64,000 nucleotides of DNA from NCBI GenBank assembly GCA_032768795.1, contig CP136490.1, forward strand, positions 3,224,001 through 3,288,000, in the 5' to 3' direction. Position 1 is the stretch's first letter; every line of letters starts with the position of its first letter. The translations under genes and the position numbers were made by a program. The notes under the pieces were generated by a model, which saw only the letters and a list, made by a program, of their open reading frames with translations, was not told the DNA's origin and searched no databases. This document shows positions 24,803 through 36,584 of this stretch, piece after piece. Origin of the DNA: Tremella fuciformis (Eukaryota; Basidiomycota; Tremellomycetes; Tremellales; Tremellaceae).

Positions 24803-27500
24803 TCACTCGGTGCTCTTTCTGCTCGGGGTCCCACCGCTGCTCCCCGATTGTACGGCCGTAGGCGACGGCGCAGCCCAGCTTGCCGCCGGTCCTAGAGGAG
24901 CCAGTGAGACGGGCGAGATCGTCCTCATTGCGCCCTGCTGAAGGCTGCCCAGCGACGCCCATGGCCCGCTCGGAGTCGGGGAAAGCGGCGGGAACTCTCT
25001 TGTCGCCGAGTGCGAAGGAGGCGGAGCGAATGATACCCGCTGTCCCACTGAGCTTCCGACCGACGAAAGGCTTGGCTGACCGAGAGGAGAGACCGGATGC
25101 GGCGGGGTGGGAGAGTGGGACTGAGACTGCCTTGACGACGCGGAAGTCGGCGACACGGGAGACTGGAGCGGACGAGCACTGGACTGGGCATTTGCCGTAG
25201 GGGAGGGTCGCGGCTCCCGAGCAGATCCGGTGATACCTTGGGCTGCAAGCGCGCCAGAGGTGGGCGAAAGCACAGCCCGCGTGACGATGCTCGCCAGACT
25301 GGGCCCCGATGCCATCTGACCAACCGCCTTGCCGGCCTGACCAGTGGATGCAGCCTGAGGTTGATTCGGCAACGGCGGGAACGCGGGCGTAGATAGCATA
25401 GTAGGAGAATTGCGTCGGCTTTGGGCTTGAGCTTGTTGCTCCGCCAAGACCGATGGAGGAGGATGGAAGTTCGGCTGCGGTGGTGGACGGAAGTTTGGGA
25501 GAAAGATGCGATGTTGCAATTGGGGCGGCATCAGAGACGTCGTGTGATGCTGATCCCCGAAATTCGCTGAAGGATGAAACGGCATGGCAGAGATGTTGAC
25601 TCCTGATCCCGATGGTGCGCGGGCGCCAGCATTGTTGATAGGCGCAGGCTTCGGCCTGAACGCCGAGGATGTGGCGCTCGAAGGTACGGGGTGCTGCGAG
25701 CCGTAGAAAGCGTTGACAGGTGTGGGACTGGTCTGGGCGCCGATGCGGCTTCCAGCCGAGGGGAATCGAGGTTGATAACCTGGAGCACCACCTCGAGGTC
25801 GATAGGCTGGACCCGCAGCGTACTGTCCTTGTTGGTGGAGGTTGCTGAGGGAGGGATGGGCCGACAAGGACCGATGATCGGTGTTCGGGTGCCCAGCGGC
25901 CGACGAATGCTCGTCCCATCTTGGCCAGTAGGCTTGGATCCGACGATGGCGGTCCTCTTCCATCTTCTTCTCTGCCTCTTCCTTCAGCCTGTCCAGCTCC
26001 TCGAGACGCTTCTCCAATTCGGCCTGTTCTTGTTCCTTCTTCTCAGTCTTCACCTTCAGCTTGTCCAGCTTGCCAGCTATCTCGGCAAGCTTCTTCTCCT
26101 CTTCGAGTCGCAATCTGCGATCATCCTCTCGTGCTTCCTCCTCCATATGCTTGACATTGTTCCACTGTTCGTTCACATTCTCCAGTTCGGCACGAGCTGC
26201 CTCCAGCTGGGATTCGAGCTCGCCCATGCCATTCTCCACGGTCGTCGCTTCCTTCTCTGCAGCTTCGGCTGCTGCCCATCCCTGCTTGACCTGCTCCTGA
26301 AGTGCGAGCGCCTTTTGCTTGGCTCTCAGATCGAGATTTCCCGCCTTCTCAATCGCCTTCTTCACCGACTCGACCTCGACCTTGAGAGCCGCTTCTGCAC
26401 GTTGCGATGCTCGACGAGCTTCTTTTATCTGGATGTGCAAGTGCTCTTTTTCTGCATGCGCGGCAGCAATGGAATGGCGCAGCTGGGCAACCTGGGCGTC
26501 GATCGGGTTGAGAACAGGCGTAGGTATAGCGGGAGGCGAAGGTGCCGGGCTAAGAGCGGAGCCATTCGATGGCGACTGGCGGCCAGATGGTGAGTCAGGC
26601 GATTGTGCGTTCAATGAATTTGACCTTGAGCGGTTTTGGGAACGAGACCGGAGTGAGTTTGCCCGGGATCTGGGATGACCCACGTGAAGAGTGTTGTTGG
26701 CCGGCGACGGGGGAACAAGGAGCGTGTTCGACACGACTGGAAGATGAGTATTGTGAAATAAGGGATGTGAAAAACAGCTCACTCTGAGGCTCGCCCTCAG
26801 TGGTCATCCCCACCACTCTCAACTCAACTTCATATTCTTTCCCAGGAGTCAAGCCGTATACGACGACAATTGCCCGGTCTTTCTCCCCTCGCCTGGTCGT
26901 ACTCTGCGGATCTTTCTTCTTCCGCGGCCTCTCTTCTCCACTCGCTACCCGAGCACTGACGTTGAACCTCGCCCGCCTCGGTCTGCGCCGCGTCATGCCA
27001 GGAGCTAGGCCCTCTTCCATGCCCTCCTCGCCTTCAGGTTGATTGCCCGCATGATCCCACTCTTCACCTTCCGCCTCGTGCCAATCCTCCTCCTCGCCAT
27101 GCTCCTCCTCGTAGTCGTCCTCCGGGTCGGCTACATGGGCGACGATCCTGTTCCAGGGCTGGCCGTTGACGCTGACGACCACGCCATGCGACAAGAGATC
27201 CTTGAACGACTCGCCGTGAAGTATACTCTGTGGCCATGACCCCGGCAAAGGCGAATGCGTGTCGGCGTCATCCTCCACAGCGGTCTCGTCGTCCGAGTCA
27301 CCGACTGTGCGCCGCGGCCGACGTTTCTTCTTGCTCGAGCCCGGAGCGGGAGGCGGAGGGGGAGGCACGAGCGGCGTGCTGGGCGGGATGGCGAGAGTGA
27401 GCGTGAGCGTGAGCGCCAAGGGCGTGAGCTCCAGAATAGCGAGGCTCAACGGTCGGTTCTGAGGCGTGACCGCGTGCCATTGCGCCGTCGAGACCGTCAT
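24803..27500 (-). CDS. Coiled-coil protein, AcrB-like ubiquitination-network protein
   Basis: Two exons joined across one short intron near 26735-26783 give about 880 residues. The N-terminal part has a hydrophobic stretch rich in Leu/Thr, a Pro run and a KKKRRPRR basic motif. An acidic region and a fibronectin-III-like strand pattern (VVVYGLTPGKEYEVELRVVG) follow. The middle is a long coiled coil of about 200 residues (for instance ELESQLEAARAELENVNEQW). The C-terminal third is low-complexity Ser/Pro/Gln with no domain. The order FN3-like region, coiled coil, disordered tail resembles the fungal AcrB family, which in Aspergillus acts with CreB/CreD deubiquitination in carbon repression. That assignment is from recall and is tentative. 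Confidence 0.65.
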
Positions 27501-27752
27501 GGCCGATACGCTACAAGATGGTGAGATGAAGTGGTAAAAGTCGAGCTTTTGAGCGCGACAACCCGGAAGCTTTGGGCGCCTAAACGCTTTGCCCCCTTAG
27601 TTTGACGCCTAACTTTCTCATCAGCCGGGTCGGTCCTGGTACAGAGTCGAAAAAGCTCGAGCACGGTGTTGAAGGAGGTTGACAAGCATAGCTCAGCATC
27701 GTCTCTCCGGCAACTCACAGCAGGCTTGTGAGACGGCCAGACAGTCGCCAAT

Positions 27753-29706
27753 ATGACCACAGCATCTCTTCCCCCGGTTGAGGCGCTGCAGAGTCTCATC
27801 CTCTCCACCCTCGACTCGGAAGGCAGCATTCCCGACAGTCGCCAGTTGCGCTACAATGGAGTGCCCCTAGCTACTAGCGATGAACAGGCGGTGGTCAAGT
27901 CGGCACTGGACAGCTTGTGGAGCAGAGAGGTGTGTAGACGCAATGGCGACACCTTGCGAGTGTGCTGATGGCTCAAGATGGTCGAGTCCAAGCAGATCAC
28001 GACCACGTCCTTCGGCTTGACGGAGGAAGCGCAGGGTATCGCAGCATCAGGATCGCACGAGTACCGAGTATGGCGGGCGGTACCGGAGAAGGGCGTAGGA
28101 GATCCATTGACGGTTCCCGAACTGAAGGTCGGCGGCATGCCTTCGCGTCTTGAACAGGGCTGACGTGTGCAGAAGCTTCTACCGGATGATGTGTTGAAGA
28201 TTGGGCAGGGCAAGGCCATGAAGAACAAGTGGATTGCAAAGGAGGGGGCAGGCTTCGTGCGAGTGGTATGTAGCAGCTTACAAGCACCTGATACAAAGCT
28301 GACTGGCAGCCGGGCGTAACACCAGAAGATACAGCAGCGACGGATCTACAGACCATTCGGGATACGGGCAATCACCCAGCTGGAGAGGCAGTCACGAAAG
28401 ACCTTCAGAAGCGGAAACTCATCACCCCGCGGTGAGGCAGAATCGAAGTGTCCTGGCCTCTGAGGCTGACGTTCAGGAAACATATACATTACGCCATCAC
28501 TAAAGGGCCACACTTTGCCACAGAGATCAAACAGCTAGAGACAGACCTGACGGTGGAGATGCTGCAATCGTGTGTTCGCAGCGTCTCACGCCGGTTCCAG
28601 ACTGATCCGTATAGCGGCGCCTGGAAAGACGCACAGTTCAAGCAATACAACTTTGCCGCCGCCGGACAACCCACAGAAGGCGGCGCCCTACACCCCTTGT
28701 TGAAGGTCCGGGAAGAGATGCGACAAATCTTCTTCGACATGGGGTGAGCTATCTGCTGCTTATCCACCATTCTCAGCTGATGATCCAGCTTCACCGAAAT
28801 GCCAACCAACCGCTTCGTCGAAAATGCTTTCTGGAACTTCGACGCCATGTTCGTACCACAACAACATCCTGCACGAGAATTGCAAGACACTTTCTACGTG
28901 AAAGATCCACCACGGTCTCTCCCTTCGGACCCAGCCTACTTTGAAAAGGTCGCCACCGTGCACGAGAAGGGAGGGTATGGCTCCATCGGCTATCGGGCAC
29001 CGTTCTCGAAAGAAGAGTCGGAAAAGCTGCTCTTGCGAACCCATACGACTGCGATTTCGACCGCCATGCTGCATCAGATCGCAAATCAGCCTGGAGGCTT
29101 CAAGCCTGCCAAGCTGTTCTCCATCGACCGAGTGTTCAGGTGAGACCTTGGTGAAGTGACATTGCCTCACTTGCTGAGCGCCAGAAACGAGGCCATGGAT
29201 GCCACACATTTGGCCGAGTTCCACCAAGTCGAGGGTGTGGTGGCCGACTACGACATTACCCTCGGAAACCTGATCGCCTTCATGCAAGAGTTCTTCGCCA
29301 AGACTGGCAACAAGAAGCTTCGTTTCAAGCCGGCTTACAACCCGTACACCGAACCGAGTATGGAGGTGTTCTCGTGGCACGAGGGGCTGGGCAAGTGGAT
29401 TGAGATCGCCAACGTCGGTGTCCATCACACCAAAGTCGTCCAGGGTTGCTGATTGCCAGTCTGGTATCTTCCGACCAGAGATGCTGGAGCCGATGGGTAT
29501 CCCCAAGGGCGTTCGCGTGCTTGGCTGGGGCATGTCATTGGAGCGTCCGACCATGATCAAGTCGGTCATTTCAAGTATGGTGTTAAGAGGTGGGGCTGAC
29601 GAGCAGATACAAGATCTCGGACATCCGGACGCTTGTGGGCCACAAGACGGACCTGGACCAGGTCAAGAAGCGTGCCGCGGTGCGCCTGGAGAAGGGGGAC
29701 GATTAG
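27753..29706 (+). CDS. FRS2: Cytosolic phenylalanyl-tRNA synthetase alpha subunit
   Basis: This is the catalytic alpha subunit of the heterotetrameric cytosolic PheRS, which charges tRNA-Phe. The N-terminal part has winged-helix DNA-binding-like repeats ([15 protein letters not shown], then [19 protein letters not shown]). The class II core contains [24 protein letters not shown] (motif 1 area), [34 protein letters not shown] (motif 2) and [26 protein letters not shown] is motif 3. Splicing of about eight introns is well constrained by homology, for example ERPTMIK joining [13 protein letters not shown]. The start is the ATG opening [13 protein letters not shown]. Confidence 0.94.
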
Positions 29707-30779
29707 AACGTAGATCTCCGCCTGGCGTTCTGCATGCTGTCTGGAGAGAGGCAAGCTGCCTGTCACCTATGACGCGGTGTATGCATGAGCATCTGACGCC
29801 TGAGACATTTGTCCCTATGGATGTTCCGAGCAAAAATAATGGTCTAGAGGCCTGCCGCTTGCCGCACCGTTAGACCCATCGGGCGTGCCATTTACCTTGC
29901 TAGCCCAAATACTCGGCAGCGGCTCGTGGTACCTTTTTCTGGCCTGCTACCAGAGGACAAGCAGCAGGAGCAAGCAGCCTGAGCCAGCCAGTTACGAGAG
30001 TAGGGGCTCGACAGGTGAGAGCTTATCCTGGCTGGGTGCCGGCTGGCTTGCTGCTTGAACAAAGTACTGTACAGAGACTGCCTGCTGCGCAAAGCCATCC
30101 ACGTCGTTGCGAGGCTGTCGGCGTTGGTCTTGCCATTGTCCAAGAGTCGCGTTTCATACCATCCTCCAACCCTCTTGTCTCCGCTGCGCGCGGTCCCCTC
30201 CTACAGACACCCTCGAGTGTGAAATGCGTGGGGTCCCAAAATAGCTGCGACGCGCCTTTGCGGCCGCCGTCGTTTGTGTTGGTCCACATCTAGTCCATCA
30301 CGGGGCACAGCACACGATCCCACTCGCCACCCCTCGCATCCATCCTCGCAGAAGGGAGCAACGAATGCGCCCGCAGTCCGCACGGGCAGGTTTCCGACTG
30401 CGCATCATCGCCTGAGCCATAATTCCTCGGCCGCCTAGCGTGAAACGACCGGGGCAACGGCGACATCAACGGATTTCGGCGCAAAGGGGTCCTTGCCCCT
30501 CGTGAGAAGTTGACAGTCGTGTGATCAGCAGCGAGGGTCGCCCGACCACCTATTGTATACATCCACACGAGTACAGACGACAGACAGCAAAGGCAGGGAC
30601 GGCTGGCTACTCCTCCCAAGACACCCACACTCGCCCTCGCCATATCGAGCAGGCAAGCGAACGGCCCCGCATACCGCCGCTCTGCAGCCCTCCCCAACGG
30701 CACACAGGGCACAGCGCTCATACGGCGAGGAGACGAGGTGGCGACGACGAGACGAACGGGGTAACCGAGTAGAAAAAGC
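29707..30779. other. Intergenic region before the Stealth/XPT1-like gene
   Basis: About 1.07 kb between two plus-strand genes, so it holds the FRS2 3' UTR and the promoter of the next gene. The last 200 bp have the C-rich, pyrimidine-rich style common before starts. No coding evidence or defined operator is seen. Confidence 0.5.
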
Positions 30780-33583
30780 ATGCTAAGCCTGTTACCCACC
30801 AACGGCGGCACCTCGTCTCTGACCTCGTCGTTCTCGGCCTCCCGCGCCCCGGGTTCACCCACGACACCGACGGCGCGATCCGTCTCCCAGATGGCCCAAC
30901 AGGCGCTGCCCGGCCCGGGCAGCAGCCGCACATACCCATTATCGCCATCACGAGCCAACGGATTCGATCCGTTGAACTTCGGGGCGGCGGGGGCGAGCTC
31001 GTCGGGCCGCAAACGCTCCAGGATCACCCGCTCCGTGACGCTGCCCGCGCTGCCGTCGCTGCGGCACCTGCTGTCGCCGCGCGTGCTGACACCCTTCGTG
31101 CTGTGGTCGCTGGCCATCTACTTGCTGCACAACTACCTCCTCCCATTGCCCCTCCCATCCGTCCCGCGGTTCAAGGCGAGCAGGCTCGACTCGGCCAATC
31201 ACCTCCTTTCCACGTCCTTTCCCGGTCCGCCTCTGCGCGAGGGCGACGATGCGCTCGACTCTGTCGATCCCCGATGGCGACCTTACTCGCCTATCCCACC
31301 GCCAGAGGCCCCCTTTCCTCGCCTGCGCCCCACGCGATTCCTTCCCGAACGGTGTCTCGAGCAGTGGTTCATCGACGGGGAGACGAACTGCGGCGGCAAG
31401 GAGCTTGGACCGGAGGAAAAATTGGACGCTACGTGGCTCTGGGTCAACGGCAGCGACCAGCGATGGGCGGAGAGCTTGATGTACTGGAGAGAGAAGCACG
31501 GTGTCTACTCGCCCCAGCACCACTTCAGGTGAGTGTCTCGCGTCAGCCCTGGCGCGCAGCCCACGCATGTGTGCTGACACTACAGGGAGCAGAACGAACT
31601 CGTGCACTCCATGCGATCCTTGCTGGATGCTCTGCCGGGCAAGATTCGCACTATCCATCTCATCACAGCCGACTTCCCCTTTACAGAAGAGGATGTCGGC
31701 CTCCTGCCGACCGCCGTTATCGACAAGCTCGAGTCGCATATCCGGTCGCGCGACAACGTTGCCGAGGAGTCTCTCAATGAGCCTGCCGACCGCGCATCAT
31801 CATCCCATCTGGACAGTCCCCCTCGCGTCTCTCGATCCCTTCTTGAACACTTGACCTCGACATGGCGTATAGCCCAATCACCGACATGGCTCAACTTCGC
31901 CAGGCGAGATCCGGCACAGCCTGGCCACCCCTATCACCCTGCCTCGGTGCAGATGCTGGACATCCGGACCGGGCGTCAACATCCAGCCGAAGCGTCTTAT
32001 CCGACACTGCGCTATGCGACACATTCCGAGATCTTCCACCTGCCGAGTATGGAGCGGGACTTTACAGAGGAGCTAGGAGAGAGGGAGTGGAAGGAGAAGA
32101 CGTGGCGCGAGAAGGCACTCCCGAGCTTCAACTCCATGTCAATCGAGTCGAGAATCGGTTGGTTGCCAGGCCTTGCAGATGTCTCCCTCTCGCTTAACGA
32201 CGACTTCTTCCTTCTGCGCCGCCATGCAGTCTCGGACTTTCACTCCCCTCTATACGGCTCAGTGATTCGCTTCGACCACGGATACTATCAGCAGGTCCGA
32301 CCCAAGCTGGACAAGACGAGATTCAACGATGCCGGCGAAGTGGGAGGGTTGTATCATGCCAACTACCTTCTCTCTCAGCGATTCCCGAAACGACTCAGGC
32401 CGTACTTTGCCCATGTCCCCAAAGTCATCACAAGAGGTCTCCACCACGAAGCCAGCTTGATGTTTAAGGAAGCTCTGCATGTCAGCAGCTCGCGACGATT
32501 TCGGGAGCTCATGTATGGAGAGGGAGATGTGCAAATGCAGTGGCTCTTGTCCTCTTTGAGGGTGAGGACTCCCTTGACTCGAGGCGCTGGCTGACTGAGA
32601 CAGGTCGAGCGCTGGCGTGAGGCCCTTCTCTGGACATACTGCGTGGCACATCTCGGTACAATGGGATCCTCTGGCATGTGGGCTTCCGAGGCTCGCGACG
32701 AGCTCCAGGACATGTTCGGTATCGGCGCTGCCGACCTCGACGTGATCCGCATCGAAGTGCACAAGGGCGAGCGATGGACTCTGGAGTCGGAGCGCATTGA
32801 GCGTGTGTTCCACCAGGCGAATTGGGAGGCCCCGATGCAGACCCAGTTCCTCTTCTCTTCCCTCGACGGGCACATGGATCCTATCGACCCGCCTGGCAAG
32901 GAAATCGACCACGATGTCTGCGAGATAGACCTTGATCGGTGTTTCGGCCCCTTCTGGCATCGTTCAGTCGACACGCCTGCGGCTGACATGTTCAAGCGCT
33001 TCGCCTTCCAGTACCCGGAATGTGGAGACTGCCTCATCAAGGCGCTCGTGACCGCGTCTGGACCCCTTGGTCTGTCCGCCTTCTTCCCGCCGAAAGACGC
33101 AACCTACAAGGCGCCGCCTCTTGCATTCGGCAAAAGCTACCCAACGTACTTACCACCGCCGCATCTGCCGCTCACGTCCACATGGCACGAGGGCGACTTT
33201 TCGCTGGAAGCCGTGATGAGGACGACGGCTTTGCCAGAAGAAAACGTCAACCTGAGAATCTGGTGCATGAAGCTGCTCTCGCGGTACTTGTACATGTCTG
33301 GTGAGTGCAGCAACTCCGATGGCAGGATCACACTGACTCGCCAGCCCGGTCAAACTCTCACTTCCACATGCTCACCGGTCCCGAGCACGCTGCGCGGACA
33401 TTCAAGACACTGGACGACAATCGTGGAGTGAGCATACTGGGATTGAACGACGACATTGCCGAGGGGTACGAGGCGACGCGCGACATGATGCAGGTCTGGT
33501 TCGAGAGTCGGTGGCCGAGACGAGCGGTCTGGGAGAGAGATTGGGACCCGGCGCGGGACCGCTTTGTGGACGACGGCGAGTGA
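30780..33583 (+). CDS. XPT1: Stealth-family phosphotransferase, Xpt1-like
   Basis: Stealth proteins transfer hexose- or pentose-phosphate groups. Members include human GNPTAB and the cryptococcal Golgi xylosylphosphotransferase Xpt1, which modifies O-glycans. This protein is type II, with a low-complexity cytosolic N-terminus, a single membrane anchor near residue 105 ([20 protein letters not shown]) and a lumenal catalytic part. CR1 is [17 protein letters not shown]2 is [20 protein letters not shown] with [13 protein letters not shown]3 is [23 protein letters not shown]4-like stretch is [16 protein letters not shown]. Three short introns are spliced at about 31529-31586, 32560-32604 and 33301-33344. 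The symbol is by likely orthology to cryptococcal Xpt1, not demonstrated. Confidence 0.87.
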
Positions 33584-34030
33584 GGGAATGGTGGGGAAGA
33601 GAGCAGAGTTCTGGCATAGATATGGAACGAACGAACGCATCGCTGTCCTTGCAATTCCTTTGACGACCTACAATAGCATCCATCTCAACTGTGCATTGAT
33701 GAAATCTTCATGCAACCCAATTGAAAGTCGAGCATAGAGGGATTCAACAAAGGCCAAAGGGCGAAATGCGGGGTTGTAGCATGTGGGTTAGCCGGCTCAC
33801 CCTCCTTTACTTTCCTCCGCCCTCCAAGCGACCAGCCCATCCATCCCCATTACAACATGGCATGGTCTCTATTGTCTCTCTGATAAAACTTTTGAGGGTT
33901 GGAGACTCGTATAGGTAGACGTTCTTGGTATCTTGCTTGACCTGTCGGGTGGGAGCAGGGGCCACGGCGGACGTCGCTGCATACAACCCCCGTCGCACCG
34001 CCTCCCTTCGCCTCGACCCATCCCCTCACC
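33584..34030. other. Intergenic region XPT1-like / MKT1
   Basis: A 447-bp gap containing the 3' UTR of the Stealth gene and the MKT1 promoter. It has a relatively T-rich middle. No gene recognised. Confidence 0.5.
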
Positions 34031-36584
34031 ATGTCCGGCCACCAAGGCATCCGCGGCCTCGAGCGTGAGTCCAGTCGCTACAAGTATCATATGGGTCCGC
34101 TGACCGCAGCCTACCTGCGCGAGCGCAAGCTGCTGCAGACCGCTCCGCTCGCCGCGCTCGCCAACACCCGACTCGGCATCGACGCCTCGGTCTACCTGCG
34201 CAACCTGCTCTCGGACCCGTCGTCGCGCGAGCCGCTCATCGCCTCGACGGGCGGACTGCCCCTCGCTCTCGGCGCGCGCATCGAGAACGACCTGCGGGCG
34301 TTCGAGAAGCTCGCCATCCGGCCCGTGTTCGTGTTCCCCGGCCTGCCGACGACGACGACGCGGCCGGCGCCCAAGGGGCACGACCCGGCGGTGGAGCGGG
34401 AGCGGGCGGTGAAGAACGAGGCGTGGGCGCACTACGAGAACGGCGAGGTGGAGCGGAGCCTGCAGTGCCTCACGCAGGTGCGCGGGGGCGCGTGGGTGGA
34501 CGCGCGCGACGTGATGCGGCTCGTGCTGCGCACCCTGCGGCACCGGATGGTCGAGTACGTCGTCGCGCCGTACCTGCAGCAGGCGCAGCTCGCCTACCTG
34601 CTGCAGCACCCCAAGGGCTACATCCACGCGGTGCACTCGACGACCGACGCGCTGCTGTGGCCCGTCGAGCGGCTCATCGTCTCGCTCGACCTGGGCGCCT
34701 CGACGTTCACGTTTGTCGAGAAGCCGCGCGTGCTGGCCGAGATGGGCCTGTCGGACGAGCAGTTCCTCGACATGGGCATCCTCGCCGGTTTCCCGCTCTC
34801 GCGCACCTTCCCGCCCATGGCGGGCGACTACAGCTTCCGCGCGGTGCTCGACCTCGTCAAGCAGTTCCGGAACGGGTTTGCCGCGTGCCAGGCGTGGCGC
34901 GGCGACATGAACGCCAAGCCACAGACGTACCTCGAGCAGTTCATGCGTGCCCGCCTGGCGGTCAAGTATTCGCTTATCTTCACCACCGAGGGCACGTGCC
35001 AGCCCCTGCCGCTGGTTGTGCAGCCCCCCGGGCAACCCGTGCAGCCGTCCGACGTCCCGCATGACCTCGACGATATCTTCTCCAGCAGGCTGCCAGACGA
35101 GGTGTACTACCACATATGCCGCGGGCTCGTATGTCCTCAGGTCATTGGCTGGCTCACCACCGGGAGTATCACAGAGCCACCACCGCTCGCCGAAGTAGGC
35201 AAATACAGCCGATACGTCAAGGATGTCATCACCGAAGGTCACACCTCGCCAAGATGTACAGCCCTCGCATTGCTAGCAGATGCATTGCATCCCCAGTGGA
35301 AGACACGCAGAGTGGTGAGTCGTGTACCCTCCACCTCTGCTCGACTGTCACTGATGCTGCAGGGCGCTCATTATTACTTTGACCCACTTCTCACTACTGC
35401 CGCCGGCAGTCATGTCCAGTTCGACGCCGGTATCACCCAGTCGCTCGTGGCACGGTGTATCAACTGGCGGGTCCCGACGCCGGTCATCGAGCATGAGCTT
35501 CGGCGACAGGCGTCCTCGACTATCGACATCAAGTTGTGTATCGGAGCGTTGGCGACAGAGGAGCTGGCGGCTCTGACGAAGAACACCAAGAACCACCGGC
35601 CATTGGACAAGAAGGACGAGGTCGTAGCGAATGTCATCTGGCGCTTCTTGGATGTGCGAGGGTGAGTTCCTTCGGCTCGATCGATAGCAGTCGTTGATGT
35701 TCCAGCTTTGTGTTGCCAGACCACGGCTTGTCGACAATGGGCAAGGCGCTGCACGCTGGGAATGTCAACTCGAGAGTGAACGACCGGTTCCAAGAAGCCA
35801 TCTACCTGCTTCTCGAGCTCATCCGCGCGGGTGTTATTCACGGCGATCCTTATACCGAGGATGGGACACTGTTGTCTGGCGGACCAAGCATTGGTACAGA
35901 GGAGGAGCAGAGGAGCGTATTGTTGATCATGCGTTGTTTGAGTGTCTTGCAGCTCAACTTCCGGGTGAGTTCACCAGAGTTCGCAAAGTCAGTACCTCAG
36001 CTGACGCCCTAGCCGCAACAATGGTCCGGGCCGCTCTCGCGCGAGTTGTTGGTGTGCAATTCGTTCGCAAGGGTGTTGGTGCGCGCTTTGCGGATGCTGC
36101 TTGAAGCGATCTCGGTGCACATTCTGCTATCTGGTGATGCGAGAAGAAATCGCGATGACCTCCTCGACCTGTGCTTGTCGCTGCCATTCCAGTCCGAGCC
36201 CAATACCGGCTTTGGTATCTTGGCCAAGACGTATCTAGACGCCGCAACCATCTACTTTGGCGACACGATCACGGAAGAGAGTGTGCAAGCGGACGCTGGC
36301 AAGGTGTCCGAGGCCAAGAGCCAGGCGTTGAAGTTTATCGAGCAGAGCTTCGAGTCTGTCAAGGGGCCGGTGGAAGAGGTCAAGCGGGGCTTCCGGTTCT
36401 GGGACGCGGTGAGCCGCAAGTGGAGGGTGAGGACGGTGCTGATTGTCAATAGGTCATGGCGTCTGTGCGGTCGCTCGCCGCTGCCCAAGGGCCGTCGCCT
36501 GCGCTGTCCACCGAGGCAATCAAGCCCGATGTGGTTGATCAGTTTGAGCGGGCGGATCAGTGGTTGAAAGCGATGCGGCCTTGA
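34031..36584 (+). CDS. MKT1: Mkt1 post-transcriptional regulator (XPG-like fold)
   Basis: Mkt1 is an XPG/Rad2-nuclease-like protein that in yeast binds Pbp1 and regulates translation and stability of selected mRNAs. The protein starts MSGHQGIRGLERESSRYKYH and shows the XPG-N-like region with LGIDASVYLRNLL, RIENDLRAFEKLAIRPVFVF and NEAWAHYENG. Next is the XPG-I-like region (VEYVVAPYLQQAQLAYLLQ, DALLWPVERLIVSLDL), then the Mkt1-specific domains. Several catalytic acids of true XPG nucleases seem absent, as in other Mkt1 proteins. The intron near 35316-35363 has length divisible by three and no stop, so the frame reads straight through it. The first exon is very GC-rich at third codon positions. 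The end is VDQFERADQWLKAMRP. Confidence 0.88.

Noticed and set aside
33869..35242. Long 457-codon open frame on the minus strand opposite MKT1
   Set aside because: It is the antisense shadow of a very GC-rich exon; composition is Arg/His/Val-rich with no domain, while the plus strand encodes clear Mkt1.
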